The position numbers and the translations under genes were made by a program. The notes below the pieces were generated by a model that saw nothing but the letters and a program-made list of their open reading frames with translations, did not search any database and was not told the origin of the DNA. Below, one piece after another: positions 1 to 8,900 of a DNA stretch of 20,547 bases (the stretch's first letter is position 1; each line of letters opens with the position of its first letter). This DNA comes from Collodictyon triciliatum (Eukaryota > CRuMs): positions 1 to 20,547 of the forward strand of contig JBHJMP010001229.1 of the NCBI GenBank assembly GCA_043381765.1, written 5' to 3'.

Positions 1-11
1 AAAAAAAAAAG

Positions 12-89
<78 letters not shown>

Positions 90-227
90 CAATAAAAAAA
101 AGACAATAAAAAAAGACAATAAAAAAAGACAATAAAAAAAAGACAATAAAAAAAGACAATAAAAAAAAGACAATAAAAAAAAGACAATAAAAAAAGACAA
201 TAAAAAGACAACAAAAGACAACAAACT
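1..227. repeat. Poly-A tract followed by a GACAAT(A)n tandem array
   Basis: The first 87 bases are A except for one G at position 11. An array of eleven units built on GACAATAAAAAAA then follows, with unit starts at 88, 102, 115, 128, 142, 155, 169, 183, 196, 207 and 217. Most spacings are 13-14 bp, and the last two shorten to 11 and 10 bp as the unit decays to GACAACAAAA. This is simple-sequence DNA, and no coding function is visible. Confidence 0.95.
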
Positions 228-231
228 TGCA

Positions 232-1373
232 ATGAAGGATAAGATCCCACAATGGCATGCAAATCTCATATCCAAGACAACTCGCCGAGGTTTTTCGCAA
301 GAGCGTCATGAAACATTGGACGAGTGCAAGTCCGCCATTTTTATTTCTTGGCCTCACAAAGTTTGAAGTTTTGTCTCCCTTTATTCCTCTCGTTGGTTGG
401 CCAATGACTCAGCACTGCCTTTGGGTTTGACAGCACACAGCTCTTGCAAATGATGGCCGAGTAGTTGCACAATCAAAAGATATGTGTTATCTTGTTCTAT
501 GATGTTGGCGTGGAAAGGTAAAGTCCGCATAGAGGCGAAGGCATGATGCTTGGTGCTGTATCTAGTCGCCTGCTTCAAGGCTGAAATGCCAAATGCCATA
601 CACATCACCATCGCATCGTACTTTACGCCAAACAAAATATTGAAGAGGCTTTCTCGGAGCCATCTGCTCGACGCTTTGGGCGCATGGTCTCTTAGCTGGA
701 TATTGCTTCTTGCAGTTCCCTTGAAAAACAAAAGAAAAAGGGATATAGAAAAATGGCAAATGACAAAAGACAAAAGACAAAAGAAAAAAGAAAAAAGAAA
801 AAAGAAAAAAGAAAAAGGGATATAGAAAAAAAGACAAAAGAGAAAGGGATATAGAAAAATGGCAAATGACAAAAGACAACAGACAAAAGACAAAAGAAAA
901 AAATAAAAGGGATATAGAAAAAAGACGTAAGACACAGGGGAATAGAAGGAGTGGTTTCTGCCGTGTGCTGTTTGTAGCCGATCGATGCAGTATCTTTGAG
1001 GCCAATAAGTAGCGTTTGCTGACACAGCCTTTTGTGATCAAAGATCTGTTCCATCCAAAACGATGAATCGAATGTTCCATCCGCCAAACAAGTCAATTAA
1101 TTCACTGACGCGCTATTTACACAGGATATGCTGTCGTGAAGGGCACGCTTCGGAAGGCTGCGTTGATTCTTCAATACAAATAATAAAAGAAAAAAGAGAA
1201 AAGAGAAAAGAAAGAAAAAAAAAAGAGAAAAGAAAACAGAAAAACGTTTGACGAAGTTGCTCTTGGCCTCTAGTAACCAGATCATCCATTTCTATCTCAC
1301 GAAGCCAAACCAAATACAACTTTAGGCGCTCGGATGGAGTGCCGAATCCGCTGCTGTCAGGGTCGGGCAACAT
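232..1373 (-). CDS. Possible intron-rich minus-strand gene, product not recognised
   Basis: Several minus-strand stretches read like protein between T-rich (sense strand) low-complexity stretches that look like introns. They are about 1373-1250 (a segment with SERLKLYLVWLREIEMDD), about 1060-945 (with QIFDHKRLCQQTLLIGLK), 716-381 (with SLFNILFGVKYDAMVMCMAF, ending at a stop at 381) and about 370-232 (with LALVQCFMTLLRK). The pieces lie in different frames, and I could not join them with a consistent set of splice sites. A short plus-strand frame at 232-366 competes with the last piece. No family is recognised. It could be a real multi-exon gene, a decayed one, or chance open frames, so the exact limits are not reliable. 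Confidence 0.28.
721..935. repeat. Purine-rich minisatellite with AGGGATATAGAAAAA units
   Basis: A compound tandem repeat, almost all A and G on the plus strand. The core AGGGATATAGAAAAA occurs around 738, 825, 845 and 907. A longer unit that adds TGGCAAATGACAAAAGACAA occurs at about 738-780 and again at about 845-885. Runs of AGAAAAA fill the spaces. The tract lies between two minus-strand coding-like stretches and may be intronic there. Confidence 0.85.
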
Positions 1374-1490
1374 TCAACACCTTACAAGAAAGGGCCTCGC
1401 AATTCAAGGAAGCGTTGGGTGTGGTAATACTTTCTTACTTTATTTCTTTCTTTCTTATAAAAAAGAAATAAAAAAAAAAAAACAACTAAC

Positions 1491-3950
1491 ATGACAAACG
1501 ACACACCTGTTCCATTGCACCTGTTGGCCCAAAGCTTTGTGCACAACTTTTTCAACCTTCGCATCTTAATGCATTTCTGCAGTCACATACCCAGATACAA
1601 TATCATGCACAAACGTCTATGTGATACATGCATCAATAGCGATAGGCTCACAGCAAATGTGTCCATTCTAATCCTATTTTCATTTACGCACCTTCCACCA
1701 CTTCAGTTAGATTACTCTGTCAATGTAGAGACAGCATCCCTGCACGAGAGGTTTCACCTTATACTGGGATTAAAGTTACAGGAGCATTGTGACAACATCC
1801 TTGCCGAGGTAAATACAAAGGAAAAAGGAAAAGAGAGGAGAAAAAAAAAAAGGAAAAGGGTCATGTCGAATCATGGTTCTTTATCATAACTTAATATTAA
1901 TCTCGCTACGTCTTTTACAACCTAGCTTCACACAAACAAGTCCAAAGTCTGCCAACAGTACCTGTCTCAGCTAATTCTCCTGCAAAGAAACCATATCTTT
2001 CTGAGTCAATGGATCTCTCGGACACAGGAAACTTTGAGGGCAATCGGCAAAATTCAAATATGCCCATTTCGTAGAAGAAAGAAGCTATCCGTCATTCCTT
2101 TCGCATTCGGATACTTCAAATACAGGCAGGTTGTTCCTCTTGTTGCATCTGAAGGCCGAATTCATATGGAGCATCCTTGTGTGGCATTTCTCCACGGTAT
2201 AAAGCTACCCACGCAGATGTGTACTTTAACTGGCCTTGTATCAACCAGTATACCAGAGCAAAAGCGAAAGGTTTGTCGTATAATGAAAATGTTCAAGCCG
2301 ATACACGAGACTTCATTGTCCCATGCATCCTACCCATACGATTTTGCACAACATCCGGACTCTGGGGATTTCTTTGTCACAGACTTTGCAAAACATCATT
2401 TGCTCATTGTGTCATCAGACTATCAAGCAACCAAAGTGTTTGGCGAGAAAGGGTCGAGTCCAGGGCAGTTCTTGAACCCAACCGGTGTTGCATTTTCACC
2501 GAGAGGCATCCTAGCTGTAGTTGACCATGGAAACCACCGTGTTCAGCTCTTTGATACCCACCTGGCGTGTATTCATGCATTTGGCTCATTTGGAAACGGA
2601 CCCAATATGTTCATCCATCCTTCTCTTGTTGCGTACGACCGGTTAGGTCATCTATACGTCACAGATATACATACAAAGACTATCCAAAAGTTTGACGGCG
2701 ACGGAAACTTCAAGGAAATCATCCATCAAAACCACATCCGCTCTGCTGCAGAGAAGCCAGTTTACAGCATCACATTCAACTCAAAGACCGAATTTTATGC
2801 CTGGTGCCTGGATTCAAACTCGATACAGGTGTACAACCTTTCTGGTGCGCTCGTGAAGGACATTTCACTGGCGTTTGATGTTCCGGGAGGCTCTCTTATC
2901 ACACTCACATGCGGACCCATGGACACTGTTTTTCTATCTGACAATCAAAATCATGTCTGGCATTGCACATCAACCGGGGCTCTGATTGGCAAGCATCCAT
3001 TTTTAGGCCCATCAAAAGCACTAGTATCAGGGTTGGACAAATTGTACACCCTGTGCTCCAACACAAAATCTCTGATTTTTGGGAACTGGACTTGGGATGC
3101 AGAGAAGCAGAGCACCCATGACCAGTTCCTCGGGAGGCCAAAGAAGGTTGTTGGTGGAAATGGCTGCAGCCAAGGCCAGTTGAAGCGGCCAAGCTGCCTC
3201 TGCATTCACCCAAAGACAGGCGATGTTTATGTGACAAACACAGGCAACCACCGCATCGACGTTTTTTCACCGGACCTTGCATTCAAGGCATCGTTCAGCT
3301 GCTCGAAAGGCAAGTGCAGTGCGTTGTATCATCCTTTTGGTATCTTCATTTCTCCAGACGGCCAGACAATTGGAGTCACTGACTACGGCAACCATTGCGT
3401 GAAGCTCTTTGACGAATCCTTTAACCTGCGGCGCGTGATTGGGTCGAAAGGGGCGGATGCTGGGCAGTTTGAGCGTCCCTCGGGTGGGTGCTTTGATGGA
3501 CACAACAACTTTTACGTAGCAGACTCTGGCAACAGACGCGTGCAAAAGTTTACTGCGCTGGGCGAATTCCTTTGCATGTTTGGTACAGAGACGTGCAGCC
3601 GTGACCAAAAGAAAGAAGACATTTGCAGTGTCTATGTGGATAGAGACAACTGCGTTTCTGTGGTTGGATCTGGGTGCACGCGAATCCGCACATTCTGCGG
3701 GGACGGGCGTCACGTTGGGGATTTGAGAATCGAGCAAACTGGCTGCAGGAGCATCTGCTTCTTGTTTGAGGGAATCGATGGTGGCTATGCAATCTCTGAT
3801 GCGGCAAACAACCGGGTGATGTTTTATTCAAGGAGCTCTGGAGAAAAGCTGGGCGAGTATCCTCACGCGTGCCCATCGGGAGGCGCCTTCAATGCTGAGG
3901 GCGCGTTTTATTTGTTGGGTATGGATGACCACTCGCTATCTTTGATATAG
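1491..3950 (+). CDS. NHL-repeat beta-propeller protein, two exons, TRIM-NHL-like in outline
   Basis: Proposed structure: exon 1 1491-1808, a GT-AG phase-0 intron 1809-1925 (sense purine-rich), and exon 2 1926-3950 ending in TAG, giving about 780 residues. Without the intron the frame has no ATG until 2166, whereas the splice joins two open frames without a shift, so I prefer it. The C-terminal 550 or so residues hold about ten NHL-type blades. The clearest are around 2450-2590 (GxFxxPTGVAFSPRG, then VVDHGNHRVQLFD), 3140-3290 (VTNTGNHRIDVFS), 3330-3450 (VTDYGNHCVKLFD) and 3470-3590 (VADSGNRRVQKF). Ten to twelve blades would make two six-bladed propellers, normally a protein- or RNA-binding surface. 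The N-terminal part has a Cys/His cluster (CSH..., then CDTC) and a helical stretch, loosely like the B-box and coiled coil of TRIM-NHL ubiquitin ligases. No RING is visible, so ligase activity is not claimed. The start codon is uncertain. Confidence 0.82.
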
Positions 3951-4729
3951 CAGCCATCCAGAATGCGAGACGTAGAATGGATACCTTGTTTTGTAATGCC
4001 GCCCTTGTCTGTTTCGTATGTCACAATTTGAACGGCCAAAGCCGCGCACATACGCTAATCAATTCTATTATTTAGCTCCCTATTTGCCCTACTTTTGCTG
4101 TTTTATTTTTCTTTTTTCTTTTTTGTTTTCATGATATATATTTCTTTTTTATTCACCACCCAGAGTTTACTTTTCGGTGAAAAACACTAATATCTCCACT
4201 CAAATAAAGAAAAAAAAAAAAGAAGAAACATAGATTCTTTGTGGTTTAATCGTTTACTTTTCATTAATATTTATATTTATATGTTCATTCTGATTCTCTT
4301 CGAGCCTATCTTTTGTGATGTTGCGCTCCTAAAAGGATTTCATGGTTGTTGTTTTTTTTTTTCCACTTCAGTTGATTGAGAGAAAACAAAGCCGAGGAAA
4401 CCGCCTTCGCCTCTAGGACAAGAAATGAGCTGTGGACGAGACAGTGGAAAAACCCCGGATTGTGCGGTTGGAGTTTTTGTGTTTTGGCTGGAAGAAAAAG
4501 AAAAAAGATAAAGAAAATAGAAAAATAGAAAGGAGAGAAGTGTTCTCACACGCAGACTATTCTATCCGAGGTGGTTCAGTTACAACGCGATTTCTGTTTG
4601 TATTCGAGACTGATAAAAGAGCAGATGAAGTTGTCGGGTCGATGAAAGTACGCACATGACAGTTACTTCTCAAATCGATTCCGACGAATCCTTTCAACCG
4701 TCTATCTCAGACAAGGTTTACATCCTATT
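3951..4729. other. Intergenic region between convergent genes
   Basis: The first 350 bases are AT-rich with poly-T and poly-A runs and look non-coding. From about 4430 to 4740 there are short plus-strand open stretches, including one from a GTG at 4432 to a stop near 4659 and another from an ATG at 4657. They are split by a purine-rich run at 4486-4537. They could be small exons of an unrecognised gene, but no family, good start codon or consistent splice pattern supports this. Confidence 0.5.
4203..4208 (+). promoter_or_regulatory. Possible AATAAA polyadenylation signal for the NHL-repeat gene
   Basis: AATAAA lies about 250 bases after the NHL gene stop, in an AT-rich 3' flank, and is followed at once by an A-rich run. 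Position and strand fit a poly(A) signal for that gene. The motif is common in AT-rich DNA, so the assignment is tentative. Confidence 0.35.
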
Positions 4730-5559
4730 TCATTCCACAGGATGAGTCTTTTGAGGAGACCACGGGTCACTTTCCTTGCGTTTCTTGCTGGGCGACTCTG
4801 ACAAAAAGCGATACATCGTTGTTTGTCTGGAATTATCGGAAGTGACGCTTGACCGTCCCCTGGCATCGGGACCATGCATAGCCGGCAGTGGACTTTGCTT
4901 AGCCGAAGTATGGATTCGCGTCTGTGGTTTTAGAAACATACGCTCCTGCTTGCTCGGATTGTTTTTGGTGTGTGGAGTTCCAAGCTTGGATTCGACTTGT
5001 GGTGTTTGCTCTTGCTCCTTGGTTCTCGGTGCGACGGGCTGGGGTAGGGTAAACGGGCTATCTTTGGTGGGCGCTGGTTCTTGTGTTGCCTTCGATTTGG
5101 AGTATCCTTTCGGATAAGTAACGAACACTGCCTTGTTGCCTCCTATGTTAACCATATTCACGTCAGCCTGAATGGGTAGTTTAAGGGGGGATTTCTTTCG
5201 GGGTTTGGAGATACACTGCTCTTGGGTCTTGCGATGTACGGGCTTGTCCAGTGTTGGCGGTGGAGGGCTCGAGTGCGAGGATTCTGAAGAGGAACCGAGA
5301 TTTCCTTCCATGTCATCGTCGCTGTCGCTGTATGCGCGTATCTGCTGTAAGTCTTGCGGGCTCAGTTGTTGCCTGGCCTTGGCTTCCTTGACCCCGTTGC
5401 TGCTTGTCTGCTTGGTGGGTGTATTCTTTTGCGGGGTTTTACTTGTCGTTTGTTATTCGCGGCTGGTGGACGCTCTTTGAGGGTGCGCTTTGGACACTTT
5501 TTTCCCTTGACCGTAAACTTTGCAGGGAGCTGGTTCTTGTGACAAGGAAGCTTCACCAT
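4730..5559 (-). CDS. Basic, Ser/Pro/Lys-rich, probably disordered nuclear-type protein with a PIP-box-like motif
   Basis: The main open frame (about 5470 to the TGA at 4730) encodes a low-complexity protein. It has an acidic serine patch (YSDSDDDMEG and a following SSSESS), a PPPP run, many Lys/Pro/Thr residues, and a basic cluster PSKKRKE near the C-terminus that could be a nuclear localisation signal. Just before it, QTTMYRFL resembles a PCNA-interacting PIP box (Q-x-x-[ILM]-x-x-aromatic-aromatic), but the last aromatic is Leu. A good start context, GGCCATGG at 5559, opens a second frame rich in Lys. Joining 5559-5498 to 5441-4730 over a 56-nt GT-AG intron is phase-correct and gives about 257 residues, but that intron is shorter than others in this window. 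No folded domain is recognised. A link to DNA replication or chromatin is only a hint. The convergent NHL gene lies downstream. Confidence 0.55.
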
Positions 5560-5986
5560 GGCCGTGTCTGTGAAGAATCCTTTCTCCTTTTTATTTTTTA
5601 TTCTTATTTTTTGGTTTTTGGTTTGTTTCAGTTCGATTTTTTTTTTAAAAAAAAAAAAGATAATCCCAAATTAAGTATTCTGATGTATGAATGATTTTAT
5701 TGTGGGAAGCGGTGAGGTTTCCAAAGGCAACGCAACTCTTGCTGTGGATTGTGGCTGCTCGGCTCTCAAGGCTTAAATGCTAATGTAAATGATTAACAGG
5801 TATATACTCATACCAAAAATCGCGAAATGATTAATAGTGGAACAAAACTTGTGTATATCTAAAATATTAGGTTTGCATATTATCATGCCTCGAAGGCTTT
5901 TCAATAGCGGAAATCAGCTGTGGAAAGATAAAAAGCGATAAACAAGAATACGTACAACGAGCGACTGACTTGTTTTGCAGCAGCTA
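5560..5986. other. Intergenic region downstream of the large STAND gene
   Basis: This AT-rich stretch lies between the end of the large minus-strand gene and the start of the disordered-protein gene, which is read in the same direction. It holds T-rich and A-rich runs at 5580-5660. A TTTATT at about 5696 reads AATAAA on the minus strand and could serve as the poly(A) signal of the large gene, about 290 bases past its stop. No coding frame or RNA gene is visible. Confidence 0.5.
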
Positions 5987-8900
5987 TTAACCGTCATCAT
6001 CTCCTTCCTCATCTTCGTCATCATCATCTTCATCATCTCCTTCACCATCTTCTTCCTCTCCTTCCTCTCCATCTTCATCATCTCCTTCACCATCTTCTTC
6101 CTCTCCTTCCTCTCCTTCTTCATCCTCTCCTTCTTCCTCTCCTTCTTCCTCTCCTTCTTCCTCTCCTTCTTCCTCTCCTTCTTCCTCTCCTTCTTCCTCT
6201 TCCTCTTCTTCATCTTCCTCTGCTTCGACGGCTTTTTGTCTCCATTCCTGAGCCTTCTCCTTGCTCATATCCACACCCCATCCATTCTCGTAGCACTTTG
6301 CCACCATTATAGCTTGAGGACCAGTAAAAGTTCCCTCTTCACAAAACTTGACAAAGTCTATATCATCCGACACCGCACCAAGAGAAAACAACAGTCTTTT
6401 GTTAAAATCGCTGAGTCCTTGAGTTTTCTGTAGCTTGATGCTTCCTCCTTCCAAGTATCGCAGTCCAAATATACGAACTGTTCTTGCACCGGGTAAAGAA
6501 ATGCCGCTACTGTCTGGAGCCAGCGAAGTCGTGCTTTGCTTTCGAGGCCTGCCCTCTTTCCCGTTCGCCGACTTTGTTGCCAAAGAGAGTTCCCAGACAC
6601 GCACGATGTCATCCACACCTGCAGAAGCAAGCCATTTCTCTCCCTTGGGCCCTGTAACATTGCTTAGCTTATTAACAGCGCCGTCATGGCCTTCAATTGT
6701 TCTAACCTGCGCTCCAGTGGCCAAATCCCAGACAAGAACCTTGCTGTCCTCGCTGCTGGAGGCCAACCATTTTTCTCCATTCGGTCCGTCAATACTACAC
6801 ACAGACTTGAGTTCTTTTGTGAGCCCCTCAATCGTTTTGACTAGAGAGCCATCTGATACATTCCAGATACGAATTGTTTTGTCAATGCTTCCAGAGGCCA
6901 GCCAGTTTTCGCCATTTGGCCCCTGGATGCTGCAGATGGACCTCACTTCGTCTGTGTGGCCCTCGAGAGTCTTCACATGCGTGTTTGTCGATAAGTCCCA
7001 AAGACGGATTGTAGTGTCGCTGCTTCCAGACGCCAGCCAGTTTTCTCCACTCGGCCCTTTGAGGGAACATATATCAAAAACTGTGCTCGTATGGCCTTCG
7101 AGACTTTTGACTTCACTGCAGGAGGCCAAGTCCCAAATGTAGATGGTTTTTTCTCCACCAGCAGACACCAGCCATTTTTCTCCACTTGGCCCTTGAGCAT
7201 CACACATAGTCCAAGCAGTGTGTGTATGAGTCTCAAGAGTTTTGACCTCTTTCCATGAACTCATTTCCCATATACGTATCGTTTTGTCGTCGCTACCAGA
7301 TGCAAGCCATTTCTCGCCATTCGGGCCCTCAATCCCGCACAGGCTCCATATTGTATCAGTGTGAGTATCCAAGGTAGCCAACTGCTTCCCACGCTCCAAA
7401 TCCCATATGCGAACACAATCATCATTTCCGCCAGATGCCAGCAATCTTTCTCCTTGTGGGCCTTGAATATCACAAAGAGCCCAGACAGATTCGTCTGAAT
7501 GCCCTTCATCCCGACCAATCAATTTTACAGAACTATAATCCCAGAGTTCTATTTCTCCACCCTCGCACCCAGTGGCCAACCATCTTTCTCCGTTAGGACC
7601 ATTTACGCTGCAGACACTGGAAATGACTTCATGATTGCTTTCCAAAACTTTAACCTGATTTCCCGTACTTAAATCCCAAATAATAAGTGTCTCGTCTTCA
7701 CTTGCAGATGCCAGCCACTTTTCTTGGTTAGGTCCTTGGAAGTTACATATAGAGTTAACCGTATCAGTGTGTCCTTTCATAAGCTTCACTTGACTGCTAG
7801 TGGCCACACTCCATATTCTAACAGTATTGTCGTCACTTCCAGAAATGATGTAATTATCCCCATCAATGCTCTCGGTACTGCATATGGAAGTTACCCAATC
7901 TGTATGTCCTTTCATATTTTTAACTTGAGTTCCAGAGGCTTTGTCCCAAACGCGTATTGATTTGTCGTAGCTCCCCGATGCAATCCAAGCTTCTCCGTTT
8001 GGCCCTTTGACATTACAAATACTGGTAACTTGCTCCGTGTGGCCTCTGAGTAATTTCTCTTGCTTACCGGTCGCTATATCCCAAATGCGAATAGTTTTGT
8101 CTTTTCCTCCGGAAATTAACCAGTTTTCTCCATTCGGTCCTTTTGTGCCAGCAACTGTTTTGACCCAGTCAGTGTGCCCCTCCAATGTCTTCAAACGATT
8201 ACCGGAGGCTAAATCCCATATCAGAATGTAAGTGTCCCTACTGCCAGACGCAAGCCACGTCTCTCCATTCGGCCCTTGAATATAACATGCACAAAGGACA
8301 GCATCTGAGTGGTCTTTTAAAACCTTGCTTTCTCTGCCCGTCGCTATATCCCAAACCCGAACGACTTTATCATCACTCGCAGAGATCAACCAGTTTTCTT
8401 GATTGGGACCGGATATGTTGCACATGCAATTGATGGTGTCTTCGTGATCCTCAAGGCTTTTGTAGGGAATTCCAAACTTCACATTCCTCAGAACTGCACC
8501 GTTGAATATCGCATGGCTTAAAACAGAGTTGGTAAAGTCTACACCGTCCAAGTTGCCGCCTGAGAAGTCGACTCCGTCAAGAATAGAGTTGCTGAGATTT
8601 GCATTTGGAATTCTAACCTTGGACAGGTCCATCCCACTAAAAGTGACATTCATGAAATTCAGCAATGTAATTGCATCAGAAGCTGCCCTTGACTTACTTT
8701 CGTCGCTCCTTGACAAGTACACAATCTCAAACAAATGAGAAATTATTTGCTCTCGATTCCATCTGCCTTCTTCCTTAAGATCAGGGATGGTTTCTGTTAT
8801 GAATTCTTGATATTTAGTAAACTCAATGGGCTCCTTAATCATTCCGATGATTTTGGAATGATATGATAGATATTCACAGCAGAACAAAGTCTTTGCGTGA

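Noticed and set aside
232-366. Plus-strand 44-codon frame starting ATGAAGGATAAG
   Set aside because: It is short, has no family match, lies at the edge of a simple repeat, and the minus strand has an equally good frame in the same place.
2905-3876. Several minus-strand open frames opposite the NHL exon
   Set aside because: They are shadows of a well-supported NHL coding frame and have no domain of their own.
4776-5480. Plus-strand frames with Cys/Gly/Leu-rich translations
   Set aside because: They lie opposite the longer minus-strand frame for the disordered protein; composition and length favour the minus strand, though not decisively.
5975-6433. Plus-strand frame with long runs of Phe, Leu and Ser
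   Set aside because: It is the antisense of the Glu/Asp tail minisatellite and the Sel1 coding region, so its membrane-like look is an artefact.
6435-7142. Long plus-strand open frame opposite the WD40 repeats (and similar ones at 8007-8738 and 8897-9289)
   Set aside because: They are antisense shadows of a repetitive coding sequence, with no recognisable domain.
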